Assembly (NCBI GenBank): GCA_027451865.1
Contig: DAIDHW010000001.1
Coordinates: 17,798-81,797, forward strand
DNA from: Leptolyngbyaceae cyanobacterium clean351
GTDB lineage: Bacteria > Cyanobacteriota > Cyanobacteriia > DAIDHW01
Direction of reading: 5' to 3'
DNA length: 64,000 nt
The notes below the pieces were generated by a model, which was given only the letters and a program-made list of their open reading frames with translations, did not search any database and was not told the origin of the DNA. Shown piece by piece: positions 40,801 to 48,311 of the stretch (position 1 is the first letter of the stretch; every line of letters begins with the position of its first letter). A program made the translations under genes and the position numbers.

Positions 40801-43061
40801 AATTCTTCCAGCAGTTCTACAACCAGGACTCGGAACTCGAGGGCCAGGTCGGCGGCGAGCACACTAGTCAAGTGAACAACGAAGTGCGGCAAGCGCGGGA
40901 GACTGACTTCCGGAAGGGTAAGCTCTCCGCCCTGTTCTGCTCCCCGACTATGGAACTGGGGATCGACATTGCTGACCTGAGCGTAGTCCACCTGCGCAAC
41001 CTCCCCCCTAACCCGGCTAACTACGCCCAGCGCAGTGGGCGGGCCGGGCGCAGTGGCCAGGGGGCCTTGATCCTCACCTACGCCTCGGCGGAAAGCGGTC
41101 ACGACCAGTACTTCTTCCGGCGCCCGGAGCAGATGGTAGCCGGGGCTGTACTCCCCCCTTGCCTGGAACTAGGCAATCAAGACCTGATCAAGGCCCATAT
41201 CCACTCCCTGTGGTTGGCCTACACGGGCTGTTACCTAGACGACTCCATGAATAAGGTCCTCGACCTAGAGCAAGATGAGTACCCCCTCAAGGCCAGCCTC
41301 AGGGAACAGCTCACCCTCAAACCTGAGGCGGTGCACAGATGTTTCCAGGCAGCTGAGGCCCTGCTCGCTGACCAATTCTGCCAAGCGGACCTTGCCAAAA
41401 TCAGCTGGTACACGGGGGAATTCCTCGGTCGTGTCCTAGAGCAGGCCCAGCACAGCCTTGACCGGGCTTGCGACCGCTGGCGCCGCCTCTACCACCAAGC
41501 CGATACCCAACTTCAGGAGGCGCGCCGGGCAGGTGACCGCTGCCGCCGCGGTGCCGGGACCCAAAGGCAGCAGGAGGAAGCCCGGACCCTCCAAGCGGAG
41601 GCCGAACGGCAAATTAATGTACTAGTAGGACAATCCAAGAGGTCTAGTCAGTCCCAGTTTGACTTCCAACCCTACCGCTACCTGGCCAGTGAGGGGTTCC
41701 TACCCGGCTACAATTTCCCCCGCCTGCCGGTGCGGGCCTACATTCCTAACCAGACCGGTGGCGAGTTCATTACCCGGGCCCGCCCCTTGGCGATCCAGGA
41801 GTTCGGCCCCAGAAATATCTTGTACTATGAAGGGAGAAAGTTCCAGGTCAGCAAAACTTGCCTCCCCCTCCAGGGCCTGCCGAGCGGTTATCGGCGGGCA
41901 TCCCTGTGCTCCGGGTGCGGCTACTTCCACGAAGGGAAAGACTTCCAGCGGGACCTGTGTGAACACTGCCAAGGCCACCTAGGTGCAGATAGGCTCAATC
42001 ATCTCCTGGTCATGGACACCATGGTGACCCGCCGGCGGGAACGGATCACCTGTGATGAGGAGGAGCGGCTCAAGTCGGGCTATAAAGTAACTACCCACTT
42101 TCGCTTCACTGGAGTGCCCCAGCCAACAGTCACTGCCAGCACCCCCGAGGGGACCAAACTGCTAGAACTTACCTACGCCAATAGCGCCAGCCTCTGGCGG
42201 ATTAACCGGGGGCTATCGCGACGGAAGACAAAGGGATTCGCCCTCGACCCGGGGTCGGGAGATTGGGGGGAAAAGGAGGGTGCAGACACAGAAGTGTGTC
42301 TGATGGTGGAGGATACAACTAATGTACTTTTAATGAAACCCTCGGGCCTAGACCCGGCTGCCCAGGTGAGCTTCCAGGCCGCCCTAGAGCAGGCGATCCG
42401 CATCCACTTCAAGCTAGAGGAAGCCGAACTAGATTCTGAATGGCTCGGCCAAGGGGCCTACCTCCTGTTTTGGGAGGCCGCAGAGGGGGGGGCTGGGGTC
42501 CTCTCCCAAATCCTCCAATATCCGGAAACCCTCGCGGACCTAGCCTGGGTCGCCTTGGAGATTTGTCACTTTGGTGAGCAACCCGAGGCGGGCTGTGGCA
42601 AGGCCTGCTACCGCTGCCTCCTCTCCTACCACAATCAACCGGCCCATCCCCACCTAGACCGCCACACCATTAGGGCCTACCTCGAGCAGCTGACCACTAG
42701 CCAGGTGGGGGCCGATGCTCCTAGTCCGTCTCGAGACGAGCAGTACCAGTGGCTGCTTAGGCACACTGACCCCCAGTCTGACTTTGAGCGCGAGTTCCTC
42801 GGGGAGGTCTATCGGCAGGGAAGGAAGCTACCCGATGTGTCTCAGGAGTTAATTCCCCAGGCCAACCTTAAGCCAGACTTTATCTATCGGCAAAGCAAAA
42901 CGGCGATTTTCTGTGACGGGGCAGCCCACGACCACCCGGAGCGCCGGCACCAGGATGAACTCAGCCGCGAAGACCTCAAATACACCGCCGGCTATGAAGT
43001 GCTCGTGTTTCGCTACGACGAGGATTGGCGGGCGGATTTGCCGCTCTTGGATGAACTGTAA
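37824..43061 (+). CDS. Giant DUF1998 helicase with C-terminal Vsr/DUF559-like nuclease domain
   Basis: 1745 residues from ATG 37824 (METFYLPELL); an upstream in-frame ATG at 37752 would overlap the previous gene by 67 bases. Order of parts: N-terminal region (1-200), helicase lobe 1 with TGTGSGKS (about 208) and DELHTYRGRQG (about 318), GTSATM; cysteine clusters LCCRECGQ and MCLNCG; lobe 2 with MELGIDIADL and QRSGRAGRSGQG (about 1040-1080); a long coiled-coil region; zinc-like SGCGYFHEG...CEHC; the DUF1998 block CGKACYRCLLSYHNQ (about 1590); and at 1652-1745 a PDFIY...AIFCDGAAHD...GYEVLVFRYDEDW segment like Vsr or DUF559 nucleases. Related helicases are MrfA, DISARM DrmA/B, Druantia DruE and DpdJ. 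Probably the effector of the island. Confidence 0.85.
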   Translation: METFYLPELLKHNPRTQEAFQAALTQGQAYLDCRGVACLTSSQLVTLDHLFPATWDVADFWALIDSDTLSPALADQLLLWIRQRRGAAAKNPSPPPTMAKPCLDIFQLRDAIVQDYRDYTTSFVYVRDPALAEFIEAQFNQGALWPEPLVQLSPTYQLGASLQHLIDEGVLHRGCRDYFPTYLQQRRFYYHQERAFRAARRQEPYVLTTGTGSGKSLTYVVPILDDLLRHPGPGVRAILVYPTNALINSQEEEFNKYLQHSSNSQIRVERYTGQESLQEKTRIQANPPQILLTNYMMLELMLSRNLERSLVESPSLKFVVLDELHTYRGRQGADVALLMRKLRRGHSQELLYIGTSATMATGGDQAERRQTVARVASKLFGVTIDPDNVIDETLQRTIPGPDPTADQLRQALAEGLSAERTKASFCDHPLAAWIEMNFGLEEKDGHLTRRTPISLAQGACRLASETGLDPEVCRQALRSLFLWGSSTGSLPFRLHQFIAKGGNVYATAEPRESRFLTLEGQYSTTDDRLLYPVLCCRECGQDYYAVRYDPQRNQILPRPLSALNGTLEDQDSQAGYFTLNEPGLEEELDLPQNWFKETKRRGKVPKPEYQSSIPRALEVLPTGQIAPEGSGVRGWFVSAPLAMCLNCGILHPQKGRELNRLASLGSGGRSTATTLLCVTAVEQLRRSRAVDPEACKILSFTDNRQDASLQAGHFNDFVQTSLLRRALNRAVQTQDQLTYRDLVPAVVRELNIPQQEYARQETRNDDRKNQQAWECLIEYRLYQDLRRGWQITLPNLEQCGLLEIGYDGLEAVCGEATLWPTDSLLRRATPEERHRACRVFLDRLRRELVLDAYHLQQAQLESLKRQVQQLIREPWGFDDSEYLQAARWATWVGGPGNATVKLTARSKIGKLLCAPTTWPSQNLSGALVEPEYQELLEGLVYTLVEAGFLLIQDQQVQVRVSSLVWQARKWASLPPDPLSSGREDKPQTRPVNQFFQQFYNQDSELEGQVGGEHTSQVNNEVRQARETDFRKGKLSALFCSPTMELGIDIADLSVVHLRNLPPNPANYAQRSGRAGRSGQGALILTYASAESGHDQYFFRRPEQMVAGAVLPPCLELGNQDLIKAHIHSLWLAYTGCYLDDSMNKVLDLEQDEYPLKASLREQLTLKPEAVHRCFQAAEALLADQFCQADLAKISWYTGEFLGRVLEQAQHSLDRACDRWRRLYHQADTQLQEARRAGDRCRRGAGTQRQQEEARTLQAEAERQINVLVGQSKRSSQSQFDFQPYRYLASEGFLPGYNFPRLPVRAYIPNQTGGEFITRARPLAIQEFGPRNILYYEGRKFQVSKTCLPLQGLPSGYRRASLCSGCGYFHEGKDFQRDLCEHCQGHLGADRLNHLLVMDTMVTRRRERITCDEEERLKSGYKVTTHFRFTGVPQPTVTASTPEGTKLLELTYANSASLWRINRGLSRRKTKGFALDPGSGDWGEKEGADTEVCLMVEDTTNVLLMKPSGLDPAAQVSFQAALEQAIRIHFKLEEAELDSEWLGQGAYLLFWEAAEGGAGVLSQILQYPETLADLAWVALEICHFGEQPEAGCGKACYRCLLSYHNQPAHPHLDRHTIRAYLEQLTTSQVGADAPSPSRDEQYQWLLRHTDPQSDFEREFLGEVYRQGRKLPDVSQELIPQANLKPDFIYRQSKTAIFCDGAAHDHPERRHQDELSREDLKYTAGYEVLVFRYDEDWRADLPLLDEL

Positions 43062-43186
43062 AATAGCCCAAATAGCCCCCCTAGGGCCGTATGAAGAATC
43101 GAGTACCCCCCGTCTCCGCTACCTAGACCCCTACCTAGAATGGGGTTAGAAGGACAAAAGTTAGGTAAACTCAGGAGGTCGTGGCC

Positions 43187-44164
43187 GTGGCTAAATTACT
43201 TGAACCGCACTTGGCCCTGGGGGAGCAACCTAGTCGGCCGTCGGGTGCATCGGTCCTCGTGGGCACCGCCGCTGGGCTGGAGTACCTTAGCTCTGACCAA
43301 CCCCCGGAGTTGGCTGGCCACTCCATTACCTCCTTGGCCCCGGATGGGGTTGGCCTGTGGGCGATCACTGATCAAAACACCATCTGGTATCGCCCCTGGC
43401 AGGGTACCTGGCAAGTCATGGCCGCTAGCCACCAGTGGCGGCTGACCTGCCTGAGGCCCCTCGGGGCTACGCTCCTAGTGGGTACCTCTGAGGCTCACCT
43501 GCTGCAGCTGGTAGATGGTGACCTACAACCGCGAGACCACTTTGAGCACCTAGAGGACTACCAGGGATGGTATACCCCTTGGGGTGCCCCCCCGGAGGTG
43601 AGGTCCCTGGCCTTGGGGGCCGAGGGGGAATGGTATGTCAACGTGCACGTGGGGGGGATTATCCGCTCTAGCGACCAGGGCCGGACCTGGCAGTCTACCC
43701 TGGATTTCCATGCCGATGTCCATGAAGTGCGCACGGTTCCCCATCGGCCTGGTTGGGTCGTAGCGGCCACCGCCCAGGGGTTAGCTAGTAGTACCGATGG
43801 GGGCCATACCTGGGCCTTCGACCGGGCTAACCTCCACTCCTCCTACGCCCGGGCGGTGGCTGTCGGTCAAGATACCCTCCTGATGAGCAGCTGCACAGGC
43901 CCCCACGGAGGGCAGGCGGCGGTATACCGGCGCTCCCTTGACCAGGCCGGTAGCTTCCAGAAGTGTAGTCAAGGGCTGCCGGAGTGGTTTGCCGACAACA
44001 TTGACACGGGGCGCCTGGATGCCTGGGGGGACTTTGCCGCCTTTGGGACTCGGGATGGGCAAGTCTTTCTGTCTGAGGATGCCGGTCAGTCCTGGCGTCA
44101 GCTGGTCTCTGGCCTGCCCCCAATCCTGGGTCTGTGCCTTGTGGTCCCGGGTAACCTCAACTAA
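43187..44164 (+). CDS. Asp-box (BNR/YCF48-like) beta-propeller protein
   Basis: About 325 residues. Repeated Asp-box motifs SSDQGRTWQ, STDGGHTWA and SEDAGQSWRQ mark a beta-propeller of the sialidase/VPS10/Ycf48 type. There is no signal peptide. The catalytic residues of true sialidases are not evident. I chose GTG 43187 because an AGGAGGT site lies 7 bases upstream; GTG 43181 would be too close to it. It starts 125 bases after the giant helicase on the same strand, so it may be the last gene of the defence operon or an independent gene. Confidence 0.75.
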   Translation: MAKLLEPHLALGEQPSRPSGASVLVGTAAGLEYLSSDQPPELAGHSITSLAPDGVGLWAITDQNTIWYRPWQGTWQVMAASHQWRLTCLRPLGATLLVGTSEAHLLQLVDGDLQPRDHFEHLEDYQGWYTPWGAPPEVRSLALGAEGEWYVNVHVGGIIRSSDQGRTWQSTLDFHADVHEVRTVPHRPGWVVAATAQGLASSTDGGHTWAFDRANLHSSYARAVAVGQDTLLMSSCTGPHGGQAAVYRRSLDQAGSFQKCSQGLPEWFADNIDTGRLDAWGDFAAFGTRDGQVFLSEDAGQSWRQLVSGLPPILGLCLVVPGNLN

Positions 44165-44641
44165 TCAAGTCTACAGAGAACCGCAGGAAGGCAATAGGAG
44201 GCCCCCGGTTAAGCCGGAAAGCTCCTGGCCCATTTCCGTAGTAGCCTTAGGTCCCTCCGGATTTTGTTCCCGGTTGAGCCTGTCGGAGGTGGCAACCCAA
44301 GGACAGACCAAACAGAAACCCCAGGGCGGACACGGGGGGCAAACTGTTGCGCACCCCAGGACGGGCTCGGCCACACGCTAAATGTTCCGGGACCCATCCC
44401 CAAAGGTTATGGGTACGGCCAGCAGGGAAGGCCAAGCCTAACTAGTTTGGGGAGGCGCCAGCCTTGCCGCTGCTCAAGGCGCCCCCGCTTAAAAGGGAAA
44501 CAGGTTACCCCGGAGTCCGGTGGGGATTAGTCAGGGGCAGGCAAGGGGCAGCTGGGCCTAGCGCTGCCCTGTGATTCCCCAAGCCCTAGGGGGAGTGCGA
44601 GCGAACTTTTGAACTACACCAGGGGCGCCCCGCCCCCTTTC
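44165..44641. other. Gene-free, hairpin-rich GC stretch
   Basis: No convincing protein gene. Several strong stems: GGGGaGGCGCC (44449-44459) with GGCGCCCCC (44478-44486); CCCC (44508-44511) with GGGG (44522-44525); GGGGA/UCCCC (44522-44526/44576-44580) enclosing CAGGG/CCCUG; and GGGCAGC/GCTGCCC (44546-44552/44563-44569). I could not match it to rnpB, tmRNA, 6S RNA or a known riboswitch. It could be a noncoding RNA, a structured relic or paired terminators between the converging genes. Confidence 0.4.
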
Positions 44642-45438
44642 CTAAGCCCTAATAAACTCCCACAGGTCGGCGTTGAACTGCTCCGGTTGGGTGCTGGTGA
44701 GGCCATGACTACCACCGGGATAGACCTTGAGAATTGGATCTTTGACCAGCTGGTGGGAGAGTCTGGCCGTGATATCAATCGGCACAATTTGGTCGTCGTC
44801 CCCGTGGATGATCAGAGTCGGCACGTCGAACCTCCGGAGGTCGGCGGTGAAGTCAGACTCGGAAAAGGCCCGAATACAGTCGAGGGCCCCCCTAAGGCCT
44901 ACTTGCATACCCCATAGCCAGAACTGCTCGAGGAGACCTGGGGATACCTGGGCCCCGGGCCGGTCGGCTCCGTAAAAGGGTGTACTAAGGTCCCGATAAA
45001 CTTGGGAGCGGTCCCGAGCCACCCCCGCCCGTATGCCATCAAAAACCTCCAGGGGGACGCCACCCGGATTAGCGGCCGTCTTGAGCATCAGGGGGGCTAC
45101 GGCCCCCACCAGCACCACCTTGGCAACCCGCCCAGTGCCATGCCGGCTAATGTAGCGGCTAATCTCTCCGCCTCCCGTCGAAGGTCCAGGGTTTCCAGCA
45201 GGGCGGCTAGGTCATCAACGTAGGTATCCATATCGTTACCCTTCCAGGGCTGGTCGGAGCGGTAGTGACCCCGCCGGTCGTGGGCAATGGCCCGATAGCC
45301 CCCCTCAGCCACAAAAACCCCCTAGCTATCCCATGCATCGGCGTTGAGGGGCCAGCCATGGCTGAAGACGACGGGCTGTCCTGTACCCCAGTCCTTGTAA
45401 TAAATCTCGGTGCCGTCTCGGGTAGCGATCCGGTTCAT
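44642..45438 (-). pseudogene. Decayed alpha/beta hydrolase (non-haem chloroperoxidase-like)
   Basis: Reading from ATG 45438, behind a GGGAGA site, the N-terminus is normal ([20 protein letters not shown], then [14 protein letters not shown]) and is then cut by a TAG. The frame continues ([15 protein letters not shown]) to LETLDLR, where about ten residues that should contain the nucleophile elbow GHSTGG are deleted, shifting the frame. The rest ([36 protein letters not shown] is out of frame by that deletion, ending in IIHGDDDQIVPI and GGSHGL) is intact. Loss of the catalytic serine and the stop make it non-functional. The MarR gene upstream on the same strand may have been its regulator. Confidence 0.9.
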
Positions 45439-45814
45439 CAGGTTTGTCTCCCTTGGGTTAGTGCAATTCTTTCGGATCTAGCCAGGGAAATACCGGGAAC
45501 TTAGCAAGGCTCTGGTGTTGAACTTTGTCTCAGAAGGCCGTGCCTAATCGTCTTAAATTCTAGTCAACCTTGCGGGAGGGGGGCCGTCTACTAGGCGCAG
45601 GAACCTCTATCAACTGTTCCCCAATCCCCCCGCCCAAACGCCGGGGCAGTCCCACCGCCGAGACTAGGCAGCTTAGCCCCCTGCGCCATGTCGTGGGCCG
45701 AGGTAGTGCTAGCCGGCGGTGGGCCCAGGAAGGAGGGCCATAGCTACCCGGGCGATTACTGTAATCACCGCATGTATATATATTTTTCGATTTTTCGAAA
45801 GCTTTTCCTTGCGA
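45439..45814. other. Intergenic region with no supported gene
   Basis: Between the hydrolase relic and the MarR gene. It contains an AT-rich patch near 45774-45800 (alternating TATATATA followed by TTTTTCGATTTTTCG). I see no coding region, RNA gene or clear promoter. Confidence 0.6.
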
Positions 45815-46282
45815 TCAACTTACGGTTGTCACTTCCGTCAACAGGGTCAAGAGGGTTTGCCATTTCCGTTGACCGAAATGACTCATCAGTTTAGCTTGGG
45901 CCTCTGCCCACAGGGGTAGGGCTTGGGCCAGCAGGGCTTCCCCCTCGGCGCTCAAGGAGACTAACCGTCGCCTTCGGTCCTCCCTATACTTCACCACTAC
46001 CAATCCCCGCCGCTCAAGGAGCTTGAGGTTGCGGGTGATCGTGGATTGGTCTGCATACAACTGTTTAGACAAACCGGTGAAAGTCACCGCCCCCATCAGG
46101 TGAATCGCCACCACCATGGCAAACTGAGTTTGCGATAGCCTGGTCGAACGGAGAGCATCCCCATACACCTGGGTTAAGATTGTTGCGGCGCGGCGAACAT
46201 GGCACCCCAGGCAGGTTGCGGGTACATGCAGAACCTCCGCTAGACCGGGCTCAAGAGTATTATTACTTACGTGCACTCTCAA
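45815..46282 (-). CDS. MarR-family transcription regulator
   Basis: 155 residues from a TTG start (46282); GTG at 46276 is an alternative. N-terminal CLGCHVRRAATILTQVY is like the conserved cysteine-bearing helix of a MarR subgroup, followed by LSQTQFAMVVAI, a recognition region LSKQLYADQSTITRNLKLLERRGLVVV and the wing YREDRRRRLVSLSAEG. MarR proteins usually repress neighbouring genes in response to phenolics or oxidants; the two near-N-terminal cysteines could be redox sensors. Neighbours are the dead hydrolase and the divergent PEBP gene. Confidence 0.88.
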   Translation of the reverse strand: MRVHVSNNTLEPGLAEVLHVPATCLGCHVRRAATILTQVYGDALRSTRLSQTQFAMVVAIHLMGAVTFTGLSKQLYADQSTITRNLKLLERRGLVVVKYREDRRRRLVSLSAEGEALLAQALPLWAEAQAKLMSHFGQRKWQTLLTLLTEVTTVS

Positions 46283-46436
46283 TTTCTCTAGTCCAATAAA
46301 TCTATCGTAAGGGTTATCAGAGAGAGACTTGTATTTGAAAGGACGATTGTTACATGGATATTCCTAGCCTCTGTCATAGGTATTTTTTGATACTCTTAGT
46401 GTTCTTACCTAGATATACTCGGGTTTCCTATTCTAG

Positions 46437-47069
46437 TTGACCCATATCAGGGAGACCCAGGGAAGATTTCAGGGCGGAGAACCGATAGTCCTCCAAAACC
46501 GACCCAAAGGAGATCCCAAGCGCGGTTTAGCCACTCTCCAGCGTCGGTACTCGCTGGCTATCCTGATGGGTCTTTTGGTCAGCACCGGCCTGTCAGTTAA
46601 AGCCTCAGGTCCCCTCACGATCAAGCTGGCAAGCCCCGCCTTCGGCCCCCATCAGCTGATCCCCGCCCAGTACACATGTCATGGAGCTGATCGCTCACCC
46701 CCCCTCATCTGGGATGGCCCACCCCCCGCCACCCAAGCCCTAGTACTGATCGTTGATGACCCGGATGCCCCCCGGGGAACTTGGGGCCACTGGGTGGTGT
46801 ACAACTTACCCCCCTACCAGCACCAGTTACCCGAGGGGGTACCTCCCCAACCCACCCTCCCTCCAGGAAGCCTCCAGGGAACCTCGGATTTTGGCCAGCT
46901 GGGTTACCGGGGACCCTGTCACGGCACCCACCGTTACCTTTTTAAGCTCTACGCCCTAGATACCCCCCTGGGGTTGCCTCCGGGAGCCACCAAGGCCCAA
47001 GTAGAACAAGCTATGCAAGGACACATTCTGGCCACAGGGGGGCTAGATGGCCGCTACCGGCGCCCCTAA
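46437..47069 (+). CDS. YbhB/YbcL-type PEBP-family protein, probably exported
   Basis: Up to 210 residues from TTG 46437. The conserved core starts at about residue 60 (LTIKLASPAFG, then PAQYTCHGADRSPPL) and contains VDDPDAPRGTWGHWVVYN, the ligand-pocket CHGTHRYLFKLYAL and a C-terminal GLDGRYRR. A hydrophobic segment (YSLAILMGLLVSTGLSVKA) just before the core is a likely signal peptide, so the true start may be later than 46437; no good ribosome site decides it. Function in bacteria is not well known; some bind phospholipids or affect kinases. Confidence 0.85.
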   Translation: MTHIRETQGRFQGGEPIVLQNRPKGDPKRGLATLQRRYSLAILMGLLVSTGLSVKASGPLTIKLASPAFGPHQLIPAQYTCHGADRSPPLIWDGPPPATQALVLIVDDPDAPRGTWGHWVVYNLPPYQHQLPEGVPPQPTLPPGSLQGTSDFGQLGYRGPCHGTHRYLFKLYALDTPLGLPPGATKAQVEQAMQGHILATGGLDGRYRRP

Positions 47070-47211
47070 GGCTTGGCCAAGGTCTCTCAAGGGGTCCTAT
47101 TGGCCGGTCATGTCGGGGCTTACAGGGGGAGTGGGGGAAAAGTACCTAGGTGATGACGTTACACTCAGTCATAGTCCCCCTAGATCGCTTGCCCAAACTG
47201 GAAGAGGAAAA

Positions 47212-48096
47212 ATGAAAATTGGTTCACCAGAGCACAAGGAATTATTCTGCCAAAGTTTTATTGCCAGCCATCGGCAGTATGAGCCGGAAGCCCTTCCCTG
47301 GCCTGATCTAGATGACATTACCCTGCAGCGTCTCCGAGGAATTCCCTTTTGGGGTGAGGCTGTGCGGATCGAAACTAGCGCCGGTGTGATGGTCAACACG
47401 TTTGCCGAGACGATCACAGATCCTTTGATCAAGGAAGCAGTCCTGCTGCAAGGGTACGAAGAAACTCGCCATTCTCGTCTCCTCAAGTTCATGGCTGAAC
47501 GTTATCAGCTAGATGTTCAGGACCAAACCCCGGAGCCGATCCCAAGCAAAATTGAGCCGGCCTTCATCAGGTTCGGCTATGGGGAGTGTATTGACTCCTT
47601 CTTCGCCTTTGGCCTGTTTGAAACCGGTCGTCAATTAGGATACTTTCCTGATACCATCCTCGGGATCTTTGACCCAGTCTTAGATGAAGAAGCTCGCCAT
47701 ATCACCTTCTTTGTGAACTGGATTGCCTATCTACAAACAAATCGAGGTCGAGGGGCAGCCCCCCTGCGCGCTGGCTTGACTGCCTGGAATTACGGCAGAG
47801 CCCTGTGGAACTTGATCAATCTAATTCGCAGCAATGCTGGGGGCAGTGGCTCAGGGTTCACGGCTACGGGCGGCAGTATAGTGGATGCCAATCTGACGGT
47901 TGAGCAATTTCTAGCCACCTGCCTGGAGCGCAATGCGCACCGGATGAGTGGCTTCGATGCCCGGTTACTACGGCCCCAACTATTACCAGCGGTCGCCGCC
48001 CTGGCCCTGAATACCTTAAAACTGTTGCCGAAACGCCACCCTGCTAAGGTAGAGGAGCGCTCCCCGTGGGAATTAGATGGGGAGATGCGGGGCTGA
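47212..48096 (+). CDS. Ferritin-like diiron protein
   Basis: About 294 residues from ATG 47212, behind GAAGAGGAA. Two ExxH motifs, EETRH (about residue 80) and DEEARH (about residue 160), plus GECIDSFFAFGLFE suggest a four-helix bundle holding two irons, as in ferritin-like oxidases. An upstream in-frame extension to 47047 overlaps the PEBP gene and looks non-coding. Substrate unknown. It lies 200 bases before the hopanoid genes, so an oxidation step on a lipid is a possibility, not shown. Confidence 0.75.
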   Translation: MKIGSPEHKELFCQSFIASHRQYEPEALPWPDLDDITLQRLRGIPFWGEAVRIETSAGVMVNTFAETITDPLIKEAVLLQGYEETRHSRLLKFMAERYQLDVQDQTPEPIPSKIEPAFIRFGYGECIDSFFAFGLFETGRQLGYFPDTILGIFDPVLDEEARHITFFVNWIAYLQTNRGRGAAPLRAGLTAWNYGRALWNLINLIRSNAGGSGSGFTATGGSIVDANLTVEQFLATCLERNAHRMSGFDARLLRPQLLPAVAALALNTLKLLPKRHPAKVEERSPWELDGEMRG

Positions 48097-48160
48097 GGGC
48101 TTTAGGAACTGGTCTTCCTGCTACTTCTTACTGTCTCTTACCCTTAGAATAGGTGCTTAG

Positions 48161-48254
48161 TTTGGTTAAGGCCACGGGCAAGATGACACCGGAAACGCAG
48201 GGACAAAGCCCTAGGCAAGCCTTCCTGTTAGGTTCCGATTATTTTCGTACCAAA
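48161..48254 (+). ncRNA. Candidate structured leader RNA (c-di-GMP-I/GEMM-like)
   Basis: A 94-base element is closed by UUUGGU (48161-48166) and ACCAAA (48249-48254). Inside is GGGC...GCCC (48176-48179/48208-48211) with GCAAG on one side and GGGACAAAGCC on the other, and a third stem AAgCCU/AGGUU. The layout and the strings resemble the GEMM-I core (GCAAAcc...GGGACGCAAAGCC), but a CG pair of bases is missing and the second stem is weak. It lies 57 bases before hpnJ. Confidence 0.35.
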
Positions 48255-48311
48255 GCTTAACTGCTGCCCAGTCTCAGACCCAGAATCAATACAGTGTGTG
48301 AGGAATCTTCT

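Noticed and set aside
25730..43061. Calling the island plain class 1 DISARM
   Set aside because: No separate drmA, drmB or PLD-type drmC could be identified, and a ParE-UvrD fusion is extra.
43938..44530. Plus- and minus-strand frames in the hairpin-rich stretch
   Set aside because: Several overlapping frames in different directions, none with domain or ribosome site; expected from GC-rich DNA.
44165..44641. rnpB, tmRNA or cobalamin riboswitch
   Set aside because: The rnpB core GAGGAAAGUCC, a tmRNA tag frame with TTCGA arm and the B12 box were looked for on both strands and not found.
45774..45800. AT-rich TATATATA and TTTTTCGATTTTTCG patch as a terminator or origin
   Set aside because: No stem with a following T-run and no DnaA-box cluster.
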